Virus record (IMG/VR): IMGVR_UViG_3300027971_000031
Span: 43,127-107,126 of that record
Strand: one strand, 5' to 3'
From: a virus
Length of the DNA stretch: 64,000 nt
Positions 24,797-34,120 of the stretch are shown one piece after another. The translations under genes were made by a program, and so were the position numbers. The first letter of the stretch is position 1; each line of letters starts with the position of its first letter. The notes below the pieces were generated by a model that did not search any database, had not been told where the DNA came from, and worked only from the letters and a program-made list of their open reading frames with translations.

Positions 24797-25600
24797 TTAA
24801 TGATTTTTAACAAAATCAATTATTTTGTCTCTTAACGACTCTCTAAATTTGGCGTATTTAAAACTTCTTTCATAATTTTCTTGAATATAGGGTAACATTT
24901 GATGATAAGTCTCAGTTGTAATTGAATTACAAACATTAGTAATATCATCTAAGTTTTTAACTATAAACATCCCTCTAGTGTCAAAGAAATCTCCAATATT
25001 TGGACACCCCAAATAAATTGGAATTGTTTTAGTTTGAAAACAATCAATTAATTTTTCAGTAAACCAATTATATGAAGACATATTTTCAATCGCAATGTGA
25101 AACTGAGAGTAAAACAATTCATTTTTTATTTCACTATCTTGAATATATCTATCAATTAATGGTGTTCCTGTATAAGGTTCATTTTTACTGTTAAATAAAT
25201 GTATTGGTATTGTACTCACCATTTCATTTATTTTAGGTAATCCTTGTCTCATAATTTGATATTGTGTTATTGTTTTACCTCCAACAATTGATGTTATGCA
25301 ATATTCTTTTTCTTTTGTTAAATCAAAATCTAAAATCCAAGAAGTTCCAAACGGAAACAATTTAGCATTTGGACAAGTATCTAATACTTCTTTATGCCAA
25401 GTTAAAATTAAGTCAAATTCTTTGTACCTATTAATTACATGATTTCTTAACCTTGAAACTTCATTTGGCTCAACACACCAAAGAATTCTTATACCTTCTT
25501 TAGGTTTTAACGGGAATCTATCAACATATAATTCACACGGTTTATCTGTTTGAATATCAATTTTAATGTCCCAAATTGAAAATTTTTTTACTGAATACAT
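24797..25600 (-). CDS. GT10-like (alpha-1,3/4-fucosyltransferase) protein
   Basis: The C-terminal half contains FHIAIENMSSYNWFTEKL, matching the GT10 pattern of an ENS-like motif followed by a TEK motif, then TIPIYLGCPNIGDFF, which matches the family's VPVYxG segment. The 267-residue length fits bacterial members. A GDP-deoxyhexose donor is expected. The gene converges on the acetyltransferase gene with five bases between the stops. Confidence 0.82.
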   Translation of the reverse strand: MYSVKKFSIWDIKIDIQTDKPCELYVDRFPLKPKEGIRILWCVEPNEVSRLRNHVINRYKEFDLILTWHKEVLDTCPNAKLFPFGTSWILDFDLTKEKEYCITSIVGGKTITQYQIMRQGLPKINEMVSTIPIHLFNSKNEPYTGTPLIDRYIQDSEIKNELFYSQFHIAIENMSSYNWFTEKLIDCFQTKTIPIYLGCPNIGDFFDTRGMFIVKNLDDITNVCNSITTETYHQMLPYIQENYERSFKYAKFRESLRDKIIDFVKNH

Positions 25601-25635
25601 ATTTTATATTTATACGGGACTATTTGACGTACCAA

Positions 25636-26253
25636 TTAATAGATTTTTTTAATGTAACCATTTGGATTAAATGTTGCATTTTTACCAAAAAAATCACACC
25701 ATTTTCTATCAATTTGGAAATTAGGGTTATTTGGTAAAAATTCTTTAATTGCTCTTAGTGGTCCTCCATCATAATCTTTTTCAAGACCAATATTATTTAA
25801 TATTCCATCTTCAATAATAAAATAAGAGTTAACTGAAACTAAATCTTTAAACTTATCCATAGTTATTTTAACGTGACTATATAGGTGAGACCCATCATCA
25901 ATTACTAGTATATTATTAAACCCCTCGGCATTTTTTAAATCGTAACTTTCAAAACCGCCTAAAAATCTTTTAATTCTTGGGTGGTTAACTATTAACGGGT
26001 CCATAGGATATTCCATTATATCCATAGTATGAATCATACCATTACCCAACAAATCTAACATATCTGCCATGTATAGAGATGAGGCACCATGGTTAGTGCC
26101 AATTTCAATAATTAAATCAGGTTTAACTTCATTTATTATCATTTGGTATAGTAAATAATCAAAAGGGTCTTTAATTAATTTAATACCTCGATAAGATACT
26201 TTATGATGACCTTCAACTATAGATTCAATTGAGAAAGAAATTTCATTGTCCAT
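25636..26253 (-). CDS. CmcI-family SAM-dependent methyltransferase-like protein
   Basis: The 205-residue protein has a SAM-binding motif DLIIEIGTNHGASSLY at about 46-61, a later VIDDGSH and FIIEDG, as in the cephalosporin-hydroxylase/rhamnosyl O-methyltransferase family. In glycan clusters such enzymes usually methylate a sugar hydroxyl. The substrate is not determinable here. It lies between a GT10-like and a GT2-like gene. Confidence 0.8.
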   Translation of the reverse strand: MDNEISFSIESIVEGHHKVSYRGIKLIKDPFDYLLYQMIINEVKPDLIIEIGTNHGASSLYMADMLDLLGNGMIHTMDIMEYPMDPLIVNHPRIKRFLGGFESYDLKNAEGFNNILVIDDGSHLYSHVKITMDKFKDLVSVNSYFIIEDGILNNIGLEKDYDGGPLRAIKEFLPNNPNFQIDRKWCDFFGKNATFNPNGYIKKIY

Positions 26254-26280
26254 TTTAAATGTTATTATTTTTTATTATGT

Positions 26281-26985
26281 TTAGTTGTTTTTAAAATAAC
26301 CATCACCTTCTACCGTGCAAGTAATTTTATTTATTAATACTGATTTTAAATTATTTTCTTCAATCAATTCTCTAATTTCAAAATATAAGCATCCATCTGA
26401 TGAATTATCTCCACATTTTTCATCACCTAAAGTCCTATATCTTAAGGGTAGTTGATTTAAATTAAAACATATTGAGGAATGAACTAAAGTTTCTGGATAT
26501 GGTTTAAAATTAATATATTTTTCATGACTTGAAATATTAGGTAATATTGTATCACGATATTTACTTTTGGTACAAATAAATGCCGGATTGTTTAATTCAA
26601 TACATTCATTTATTAATTCTAAATGATTGTTTTCCCAAAAATCATCATGGTCAAGTTTAACAATATAATTAAACCCTTCATTACTTGAAATATTTATGGA
26701 ATGGTTTATTGCATTAACCCCACCAAATTTCCAAATATCTACTTTATTATCAAAAATATCCCTTTCTTTTGCCACCTCTAAATTTTGATAAAATAATTTT
26801 TCAGGGTAAGGAAATGATTTACATATAGTTTCAAACTCCTCATTGTTTTCGTACCTATCACCAGTTAAAAAAATTTTATAATCTTGATAGGTTTGATTTG
26901 CAATACTATTTAAAGCTCTTGTTAAGAAACTACTAGACCTACCATCTTTACGGTAGTAAGTTGATATAATTATTGCTAATTTCAT
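26281..26985 (-). CDS. GT2-type glycosyltransferase
   Basis: The 234-residue protein begins with the GT-A signature LAIIISTYYRKDGRSSFL-like segment and RALNSIANQTYQDYKIFLTGD, and has KLDHDDFWE with the metal-binding acidic motif at about residue 122. It is close to the catalytic minimum of the family. The donor is unknown. Confidence 0.85.
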   Translation of the reverse strand: MKLAIIISTYYRKDGRSSSFLTRALNSIANQTYQDYKIFLTGDRYENNEEFETICKSFPYPEKLFYQNLEVAKERDIFDNKVDIWKFGGVNAINHSINISSNEGFNYIVKLDHDDFWENNHLELINECIELNNPAFICTKSKYRDTILPNISSHEKYINFKPYPETLVHSSICFNLNQLPLRYRTLGDEKCGDNSSDGCLYFEIRELIEENNLKSVLINKITCTVEGDGYFKNN

Positions 26986-26989
26986 TTAA

Positions 26990-27412
26990 TTATATTTTTT
27001 TTAAATCAAATCTCATAGTTATTGACTCTTGATTAAATCCATTTTTTTTATAAAAATTAATCCTTTCAGGAAAACAAGATAAAATTATTTTATAACACCC
27101 AAAATTTTCAGCCTTTTTAATTAATTCTTGTATTAATTGAGAACCAATGTTATTTCCTCTATAATCCTCTCTAACTACAACATCTTCAATACATCCAGCA
27201 ATACCACCATTACGAATAATTTTTTGTTGTAAATGTAAAGTTGCAGAACCAACAATTTCACCATTAAACTCGGCAACTACCATGTGATTATCATTATTAA
27301 ACCATTTATCTAATGTTGATTCGTTTATTTCATCAACTGACCACACTTCTTTAAGTGTTTTTAATAACCCGTTTGTTGAGTCATTTCTTTCAAAATCACG
27401 AATAACTAACAT
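26990..27412 (-). CDS. GNAT acetyltransferase, GNA1-like
   Basis: The 140-residue protein shows the GNAT acetyl-CoA pyrophosphate loop in VVREDYRGNNIGSQLI, preceded by IEDVVV, and the C-terminal YKIILSCFPERINFYKKNGF. This series closely parallels glucosamine-6-phosphate N-acetyltransferase (GNA1), an enzyme best known from eukaryotes. A role in making GlcNAc or another acetamido sugar fits the cluster, but other GNAT substrates are possible. Confidence 0.8.
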   Translation of the reverse strand: MLVIRDFERNDSTNGLLKTLKEVWSVDEINESTLDKWFNNDNHMVVAEFNGEIVGSATLHLQQKIIRNGGIAGCIEDVVVREDYRGNNIGSQLIQELIKKAENFGCYKIILSCFPERINFYKKNGFNQESITMRFDLKKI

Positions 27413-27413
27413 A

Positions 27414-28571
27414 TCAATTTAAATTTTTATTTATTTCTATAACTTTTTCTATGATGTATTTCACATCATCGTCATTTAAGTTCATATGTAATGGTAGTGT
27501 TATTAATTTTTCAGAGATAGTTAAAGAGTTTGGACAAGTACCAAATCCGTGTTTATACATTTTATAATTGGTATTGTCTCTATAGTGAACTCCAGGATAA
27601 ATTCCGTTTGAGTTTAATAGTTCCATAAATTTATTTCTTTGATTAACAACAATTTGAAATAAATGTCTTGATGACAATACACAATCTTTATGAGTTTTTA
27701 TAGTTTGAATTCCATGTTTGGTTAATTCTTTTTCATAATTTTCACAGATTTCTCTTCTTCTGTTATTATCTTCGTCAAGATATTTTAAACCAACTAATGC
27801 CATTGATGCCATAATTGAGTTTCCGTGGTATTTGTAACCAACGTCAACTAAATCATATTCCCACTTATAATTTCCTTTGTCATTACTTCTTTGGTATGTG
27901 TCTTTATCAATACCTAACCAAGATAGTTTTCTAACTAAAGTATCGTAGTCCTCATTTGTAAAACAAATCATACCCGAATCTGCCGTTGGTAAGTTTTTAA
28001 CGGCTTGGAAACTAAATACGGTTACGTCAGCTCCATGACCAACATGTTCAACGTCACCTGTTGATGGATTTTTTGCAAATGTACCTGACATGTGTGCTGC
28101 ATCTAAAATTAACTTTAACTTATGTTTCTTACATAAGTCAATAATTTTATAAAGTTCACCAGTATTACCTCCAATACCAATAAACAAAACTGCCTTTGTT
28201 TTTTTAGTTATTTTTGATTCTACTGATTCAGGGTCTAAACACAAGTGTTCATCAACATCTGCAAATACAGGTTTTAAATTTTCATACATTATTGCATGAT
28301 TTGACGATACAAATGTTAATGGACTTGTAATGATTTCATCGTCATCCGACCATTTATTAGTATCTTTTAATATTTTGATTGCCAAATGGAGACCTGAAGT
28401 ATTTGAGTTTATAAAATGGGCGTAAGGTAATCCTGTGTAAGATTTCCATTCATTTTCAATTTCAACGGTTTTAAATCCTAAACCAGTCCACCCTTTGTCT
28501 AAACAAGTTGACATGTGTTCAAAAATTTCTTCGTTTCTAAATTTTGGGATAAATAATTGTATGTTTTTCAT
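27414..28571 (-). CDS. DegT/DnrJ/EryC1-family sugar aminotransferase
   Basis: The full-length (385 residues) PLP enzyme has INSNTSGLHLA near residue 54, LILDAAHMSGT with the cofactor-binding Asp, and FSFQAVKNLPTADSGM with the Schiff-base Lys retained, unlike the ColD-like paralogue at 20604. It is expected to transfer an amino group from glutamate to a keto-sugar nucleotide. The neighbouring GNAT gene could acetylate the product. It overlaps the upstream glycosyltransferase gene by four bases. Confidence 0.88.
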   Translation of the reverse strand: MKNIQLFIPKFRNEEIFEHMSTCLDKGWTGLGFKTVEIENEWKSYTGLPYAHFINSNTSGLHLAIKILKDTNKWSDDDEIITSPLTFVSSNHAIMYENLKPVFADVDEHLCLDPESVESKITKKTKAVLFIGIGGNTGELYKIIDLCKKHKLKLILDAAHMSGTFAKNPSTGDVEHVGHGADVTVFSFQAVKNLPTADSGMICFTNEDYDTLVRKLSWLGIDKDTYQRSNDKGNYKWEYDLVDVGYKYHGNSIMASMALVGLKYLDEDNNRRREICENYEKELTKHGIQTIKTHKDCVLSSRHLFQIVVNQRNKFMELLNSNGIYPGVHYRDNTNYKMYKHGFGTCPNSLTISEKLITLPLHMNLNDDDVKYIIEKVIEINKNLN

Positions 28572-29284
28572 ATTAAAAATTTTTTATTGCAATACTCAAT
28601 ATCTTTATAAAGTAAATCACTTTGTTTTAATGCCCATTGGCTAGTTAATGTATGGTCTCCAATTCCAACGGATATTCTATAATCTTTTAAAACACCCGGA
28701 TAACCATATTTTATAAACATACGATACCAAAGTTCACAATCAATCATATATAAAACTTCAGTGTCAAAATATTCATCACGAGGTATTAATCCAACACTTG
28801 GACAACCAACAAAGTTAATGCCCCTTATTAAATGTCTACCATCACCTTCAATTCTAGGAATGATTGGATTTGTCCAACTTCCATTTCCATAATCATAATG
28901 AATGCATCCACTGATAACCCATTTACCTTCATTTAATAATAAATTAACCATTAGTTGTAATGTATCTTCACCAACAATAAAATCATCTAAATTCATCAAT
29001 TTGATGTAATCCCCACTAGAATTTTTAATGGCGTTATTAGTATTGTGAGCAGGAAACCCAATATTCTCGGTGTTTCTTAAATACACAATATTATCTAACC
29101 CTAACCCTTTAATGTAGTTCTCAATATCATCATTTTTTGAATGGTCGGAAATTACAATTTCCATATTTTTATATGTTTGAGAAAGAATTGATTGGATATT
29201 TTTATTGATAAATTCAACACCTCTACCATTTGCTTCATATGATGGAATACATATTGAAATTTTTGGAGTAAAGTTTTCAGACAT
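28568..29284 (-). CDS. GT2-type glycosyltransferase
   Basis: The 238-residue product contains KISICIPSYEANGRG, SILSQTYKNMEIVISDHS and KLMNLDDFIVGED, the standard GT-A series with an LDD metal site. Four-base and eight-base overlaps with its neighbours show tight coupling. The acceptor is unknown. Confidence 0.88.
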   Translation of the reverse strand: MSENFTPKISICIPSYEANGRGVEFINKNIQSILSQTYKNMEIVISDHSKNDDIENYIKGLGLDNIVYLRNTENIGFPAHNTNNAIKNSSGDYIKLMNLDDFIVGEDTLQLMVNLLLNEGKWVISGCIHYDYGNGSWTNPIIPRIEGDGRHLIRGINFVGCPSVGLIPRDEYFDTEVLYMIDCELWYRMFIKYGYPGVLKDYRISVGIGDHTLTSQWALKQSDLLYKDIEYCNKKFLI

Positions 29285-29996
29285 TTTGTAATAAATTATA
29301 TTGTAGTTTATTTCTAATTATGTTTACGGTTGAACTTACTTTATTCATATTAACTTTGTGGTCATTTAATGGGTTTGACTCATTGTATATATATAACACA
29401 TTTGGAATATATTTAAAGTGATTTTCTCCCGACATTTCTAACATTGGAAACATAAATGATAAATCACCTGCAACACTCCAATAATTTCCACTATTATCTT
29501 TTAAATCTTCTTCTTTAATTTTTTTCCATAACCAAGACTTCCATGTTCTCATATGGGACAATGTAAAAGTTTGTTTTCTAATATCTGTAAATTTTTTTGG
29601 AGGATTTGCAAACCCTGGCCGACCATCATGATACTTAAAAGAACCACTTGTCATCCAAACGTTTTCATCTTTATAAACGTCATCTATGAACGATAAAACA
29701 TTTGAATTGGGTAACCAATCGTCACCATCAATCTCAACACATATTTCATTATCAGGAATATTTAAACCACGAATTACTTGGTCGTAATTACCAGGTTGAT
29801 ACATTTTTTCTTTATTCTCAATTAGGATAAATCTTTCATCACCTAATATAGTTTTCTTTATTACATTAACCGTATTATCGGTTGACATGTCATCTGTAAT
29901 ATAACATTTAAAATCTTTAAATCTTTGTGTCATAATTGTTAGCAAAGATTTTTCTACATAATTTTCACAATTATATGTTGTGGTTAATATTATCAT
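29277..29996 (-). CDS. GT2-type glycosyltransferase
   Basis: The 239-residue protein begins MIILTTTYNCENYVEKSL and has CYITDDMSTDNTV and EIDGDDWLP, a canonical family 2 arrangement with the DGDD metal site at about residue 92. It starts on the stop codon of the upstream dehydrogenase-like gene (TAATG). Confidence 0.88.
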   Translation of the reverse strand: MIILTTTYNCENYVEKSLLTIMTQRFKDFKCYITDDMSTDNTVNVIKKTILGDERFILIENKEKMYQPGNYDQVIRGLNIPDNEICVEIDGDDWLPNSNVLSFIDDVYKDENVWMTSGSFKYHDGRPGFANPPKKFTDIRKQTFTLSHMRTWKSWLWKKIKEEDLKDNSGNYWSVAGDLSFMFPMLEMSGENHFKYIPNVLYIYNESNPLNDHKVNMNKVSSTVNIIRNKLQYNLLQNV

Positions 29997-31153
29997 TATA
30001 AATTAATTACTATTCCTTCAGGTTTTGTACCTGGCTTATAAAATTTTAATCTACCGTTATATGATTCAGATAATGAATTTAGATTGGTAGATACTTCGGA
30101 GATTTCAATAACATTTACACTATATCCATCACTTAGTAATTCAATACACAATTTGAATTGTTGAGATTCTTCAACAATATTAGAACCTTTCTTATATGTT
30201 ATATGGTTCATAACAAATGGGATTTCTTTATTTGGATTTTTTTGTGTGTAATATTTTTTAATAAATAAAATATGAGATTTATTAAATTGATTAACACTTG
30301 AAATTAAATCAGTACCCGCACCAACACTATCGGCAAAATGTTTTAATGATTTATTGTCCCCATTAATTGTTGGACCACCAAAACCAAACCCATAGTTCAT
30401 GTGTTTTTTACCAATTCCTGAATCACCTCCAATTGCGTTTAATACCATATTAACCTCATCTTCAATACCTGATTTAGTGATAATTTCACCTAACATATTG
30501 GCGTAACTAATTTTTGCAGATAAAAAAGAATTAATTCCAATCTTTGTCAATTCCGCAGCTTTTGATGACATGGAATAAACATTAACAAGAACTTTTTTAA
30601 TTTTGGTGTGTAACTGAATTAAATCATTTGTTAATTCTTGGTATTCACTACCAATCAAAACCATTTCATGATTTTCAATATCTTTAACAATTTCACCTTC
30701 ATTTGTAAAGAATGGGTTGTAAGCAACCTGAACATTAAACATGTTTAATCTTTGTTGTATTTGTTCCACTTCGCCAGGATTTGTGGTAGAACATATAACC
30801 ACTTTCTTATTATGAATAGGAACATTTTGTGATGATAAACTATAAAATTCTGAAATTATATCAAACACTTTTGTTGTGTCGTAGTTACCCTCAATATTAG
30901 ATGGGGTTTGTGAAAAAATAAAAATGATATCAGAATTTTTAATCACATCTAAATTACTTGTCGTTGCACTAAATTTTTTAGTGTTAAATAACATAGATTG
31001 AATTAATGGTTCATTTGTAATACAAATCTTTTGATTAAGATTAAAAATATAATCTTCATCCATATTTGAAACTAAAACGTCATATCCATTTTTTTCACAT
31101 AATAAACCAAACGACAACCCAACGTCATTAATACCAATAACACCTAATTTCAT
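29996..31153 (-). CDS. UDP-sugar dehydrogenase-like protein lacking the catalytic Cys
   Basis: The 385-residue protein has the three-domain layout of UDP-glucose/GDP-mannose dehydrogenases: N-terminal MKLGVIGINDVGLSFG, YNPFFTNEGEIVKD, the central helix AELTKIGINSFLSAKISYAN with Lys204 and Asn208 retained, and a C-terminal Rossmann domain. In active enzymes the motif FGGxCFPKD carries the nucleophilic Cys; here it reads FGGPTINGD (259-265), with Thr262 at the Cys position and the following Lys absent. Full four-electron oxidation to a uronate is therefore unlikely. It may oxidise only once, act on another substrate, or be non-catalytic. Confidence 0.82.
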   Translation of the reverse strand: MKLGVIGINDVGLSFGLLCEKNGYDVLVSNMDEDYIFNLNQKICITNEPLIQSMLFNTKKFSATTSNLDVIKNSDIIFIFSQTPSNIEGNYDTTKVFDIISEFYSLSSQNVPIHNKKVVICSTTNPGEVEQIQQRLNMFNVQVAYNPFFTNEGEIVKDIENHEMVLIGSEYQELTNDLIQLHTKIKKVLVNVYSMSSKAAELTKIGINSFLSAKISYANMLGEIITKSGIEDEVNMVLNAIGGDSGIGKKHMNYGFGFGGPTINGDNKSLKHFADSVGAGTDLISSVNQFNKSHILFIKKYYTQKNPNKEIPFVMNHITYKKGSNIVEESQQFKLCIELLSDGYSVNVIEISEVSTNLNSLSESYNGRLKFYKPGTKPEGIVINL

Positions 31154-32787
31154 TATGAAAGAATTTTAAGATATTCGTCTTTAATTTGTTGAGCAACACC
31201 CATAGTATAATATTTCTCAATATCTGTTGGTGGTTCGTATTTTTTTTTGGAAAGGATAAATCCACCTTTATCGACTTTATAAATCCAACTTGATTTACCA
31301 CACATCCAACTTTCAATTGTTGTTCTACCTAATTGGATTCCTGCTGTTTCATAAGCCTTTAAGATGAAATCCTCAACCTTCCAAGTTGATGGGAAATGTT
31401 TGACGTGGTCTTCCAACAAAACATTTTCCAAATAATTTCCATTATTTTCTCCAACTAACCAAAGTTCTTTTCCAATCTCTCTGGTATATTCAATTAAATC
31501 TAAGATTGATTCTTTTCTCAAATAATCTATGGTACCAACAAATAACACATAATTTTCTGTCGATGCGTTTTTAGATTTAAATTTCTCATTATCTATAGGA
31601 TTATAAATAATGTTAATCATCTCTTCAGGTATTTCAAAGTTATCAACCATGTGTTCTTTAATCTCAGGACGAATGGCAATGTATTTTTTAATTGTTGGGT
31701 CAACAACTGGGTCTTCTAACGAAATGACCTCAGAGTGAATACTACAAATCTTATCCAATTCAGGATACATATTTAAAATTCGTTCTGCAACAGGTTTGTG
31801 TTGGAAGTGGATTATATCATAATCTACTTCTGCAACACGGTATAATGCATTTGGTGTTGATGGTTTAAATCCTTCAGGAGTATTTGTTCCCCACTGTCCG
31901 TCACCAAGTTTGAAACCTGGCGCATTTTCAAATGAAACACATTTAATCCCAAGTTTTTTTGCCATGTCAGTTACAGGACCACCAATTTGTGAAAGAACCG
32001 TAACACTACAATTTAACTTGATTAAACTTTTTGCCAATTCAAAAACATATAATTCTGAACCTGTAAAATTTCTAAATGAAATACAAGATAATAATACTTT
32101 TAATCTTCTATTTGGGTCAAACGGAATTTTGTTTGGTAAATTATCTTTATATTTTTGAACGAAAAAATTTCTATTATCTTCCCATTGGTCATTGGTTTGA
32201 CCAATAGACTTATGAGTTATTCTGATGTTGGTGATTACACCAACTTTAACACCTTCTAAATGATTTCTAAAACAAAACGCAATATCATAAAAGTGAAACC
32301 CTTCAAACTCTTCATCAAATGTGTGTTTAATTCTTGATTTACTTAACGCGATAAATAAACCATCAACAATAACTGTTTGTCTAATTGACTTACCTAAATC
32401 ATCTGAATATTTTGAAGTCCATTTCTTTCCTTCACTTTCGTGGTTAACAATACCAATCATATCTTTTCTACGATTAGTCTCCCACCATCTACCAGTGTCA
32501 GACATGTTGGTTGTACCTGCAACTCCTAAAATACCAAAATCACTTTTTTCAAAATGAGTTTTAATTTTGTGAAACCAACTTGGGGTATCAAAATAAATGT
32601 CATCATGACAAAGAACAACGATATCTGTCGTTGATTCCTCAAGAATTTCATTATAAACTTGAGACAGTGATTTCTCTCCGTTATTAATCTTTTCAATAAC
32701 TTCTATTTTTTTAAACCCCGAACTTTTCTTTAAGTACTCAATAAATTGAGGGTTATGTTCTCTTGTTGAATATCCTACTGTAATCAT
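31153..32787 (-). CDS. Two-domain glycosyltransferase (GT-A plus GT-B)
   Basis: Residues 1-220 resemble the GT2-like 'streptomycin StrF' type domain: VGYSTREHNPQFIEYL, VLCHDDIYFDTPSWF with the acidic metal motif, and GVAGTTNMSD. Residues 228-544 form a GT-B unit beginning LKVLLSCISFRNFTGSELY, with YVLFVGTIDYLRKESI at the linker to the donor domain and a weakly conserved donor site. The fusion suggests sequential addition of two sugars. Its start is the head of the dense overlapping series that runs down to 28568. Confidence 0.82.
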   Translation of the reverse strand: MITVGYSTREHNPQFIEYLKKSSGFKKIEVIEKINNGEKSLSQVYNEILEESTTDIVVLCHDDIYFDTPSWFHKIKTHFEKSDFGILGVAGTTNMSDTGRWWETNRRKDMIGIVNHESEGKKWTSKYSDDLGKSIRQTVIVDGLFIALSKSRIKHTFDEEFEGFHFYDIAFCFRNHLEGVKVGVITNIRITHKSIGQTNDQWEDNRNFFVQKYKDNLPNKIPFDPNRRLKVLLSCISFRNFTGSELYVFELAKSLIKLNCSVTVLSQIGGPVTDMAKKLGIKCVSFENAPGFKLGDGQWGTNTPEGFKPSTPNALYRVAEVDYDIIHFQHKPVAERILNMYPELDKICSIHSEVISLEDPVVDPTIKKYIAIRPEIKEHMVDNFEIPEEMINIIYNPIDNEKFKSKNASTENYVLFVGTIDYLRKESILDLIEYTREIGKELWLVGENNGNYLENVLLEDHVKHFPSTWKVEDFILKAYETAGIQLGRTTIESWMCGKSSWIYKVDKGGFILSKKKYEPPTDIEKYYTMGVAQQIKDEYLKILS

Positions 32788-32797
32788 TTTTTAATTT

Positions 32798-33418
32798 TTA
32801 AATTCCCGTACTACCAAATCCATTATCGCCTCTATCTTTTTCATTAAGAGTATCGACTTGTTCAAATCTTACGTATTTTCCATTTATTACGGGACACAAT
32901 ACCGCTTGAGCAACTTTCATACCTTTAGGTATCATCACGGTGTGATTATTTGTGTTAAACACAATTACTTGTATTTCACCTGTATATCCTTGGTCAACAG
33001 TCCCTGGTGTGTTAAGAACTGTTAATCCTTGTTTAATGGCTAAACCACTCTTGGGTCTAACTTGAATTTCATAGCCCTCTTGGAAAGAAACTTTAATACC
33101 TGTTGGAACTAAAATTCTACCAAACGGACCAATTGTTAAATCTTGTGTTGAGTGTAAGTCAAATCCTGAATCCGATGGATAGGCATATTTTGGAAAAACG
33201 GCATCATTATTAACCAATTCAACCTCAACAAATTTTGTTTTAGCGTTGATTGCAATCTGTTCGTCTAAATCATCGAAATCAATACCAAAAAGGTCTTCAA
33301 ATTCTTTTTGATTTTCATCATCAGGTTCAATACCTGCTTCAAGTTTAATTTTTTCAAATTGTTTTAAAATTTCTTCGTAAATTTTTGGGTCATAACCCAA
33401 TTGATTCATGTTGTCCAT
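32798..33418 (-). CDS. dut: dUTPase
   Basis: This trimeric dUTP pyrophosphatase lowers dUTP and supplies dUMP for dTTP synthesis. All five motifs are present: SDSGFDLHS, RPKSGLAIKQG, GTVDQGYTGEIQV, GMKVAQAVL and the C-terminal RGDNGFGSTG that closes over the active site. An N-terminal extension of about 60 acidic, helical residues (206 in total against about 145 usual) precedes the core and has no recognisable role. The start codon overlaps the stop of the exonuclease gene's partner by a TAATG junction at its other end. Confidence 0.93.
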   Translation of the reverse strand: MDNMNQLGYDPKIYEEILKQFEKIKLEAGIEPDDENQKEFEDLFGIDFDDLDEQIAINAKTKFVEVELVNNDAVFPKYAYPSDSGFDLHSTQDLTIGPFGRILVPTGIKVSFQEGYEIQVRPKSGLAIKQGLTVLNTPGTVDQGYTGEIQVIVFNTNNHTVMIPKGMKVAQAVLCPVINGKYVRFEQVDTLNEKDRGDNGFGSTGI

Positions 33419-34119
33419 TATTTTAAATCTATTAATTTTTTTATTACATCAATTAACACCGACACATCTTTTTCACAATATTTCACAATACCTTCAATAT
33501 CTTTTTTAACCCAAAAAGCTTCGTGTACTTTATTACCCGTTATCTCCATTGTTTTTGATGATTCAACACCTAAACAAACACACATAAGTTCAAGAGATGC
33601 GATGGAACCATATCCACCATATTGCCAAACTTCTTTTGTATCCAAAGCTTTAATTTCCCATGGTTTTGTATCGTGACCAGGTAAAATCTTTGGCGGCATA
33701 ATTCCATTCATAATCATACGTTTTGCCAACATTGGAATATCAAATCCTTTAACATTATGACCACATAAAAAGAAACCAAGTTCACCAATTCTATATAAAA
33801 GTTTTTGAACTTCTAACAACATTTTTTTCTCATCAATATCGCTAAATGATTGCATTTTAACTTCACCCTTTTCTGTTACGAACGCAACACTGACACAGGC
33901 GATTCTTGCAAATTCAGGAACTAATGCTGAACGATTAACGAACATTTGACCAACCCCGTTGGCTCCGTCTTCAGGAAATCGTTTTTGAAACCAATCAAAA
34001 TAATGTTCGAATTGGAATGAAAGAGCTTCATTGTGTTTAACTAATGAATCCCAATCAGGTTGGACACCAACAGTTTCAATGTCCAAAAATAAAATTTTAG
34101 TTAATGGTATGTTAATCAT
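33418..34119 (-). CDS. DnaQ-like 3'-5' exonuclease (PolB-exo type)
   Basis: The 233-residue protein has the DEDD series: FLDIETVGVQ (Asp13, Glu15), CGHNVKGFDIPML in the middle, and YCEKDVSVLID near the end. It most resembles stand-alone exonucleases related to the proofreading domain of family B polymerases (DNA_pol_B_exo2 type). It may process DNA or RNA ends during replication or recombination. It is overlapped by the dUTPase start within the same operon. Confidence 0.85.
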   Translation of the reverse strand: MINIPLTKILFLDIETVGVQPDWDSLVKHNEALSFQFEHYFDWFQKRFPEDGANGVGQMFVNRSALVPEFARIACVSVAFVTEKGEVKMQSFSDIDEKKMLLEVQKLLYRIGELGFFLCGHNVKGFDIPMLAKRMIMNGIMPPKILPGHDTKPWEIKALDTKEVWQYGGYGSIASLELMCVCLGVESSKTMEITGNKVHEAFWVKKDIEGIVKYCEKDVSVLIDVIKKLIDLK

Positions 34120-34120
34120 A

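Noticed and set aside
25607-25614. Plus-strand TATTTATA box at 25607
   Set aside because: No plus-strand gene follows; for the minus-strand gene it reads TATAAATA, the opposite orientation to the other boxes, so it is probably chance in AT-rich DNA.
27414-28571. Second ColD-like dehydratase
   Set aside because: This DegT-fold protein retains the Lys in FSFQAVKNLPTADSG, so it is a normal aminotransferase candidate.
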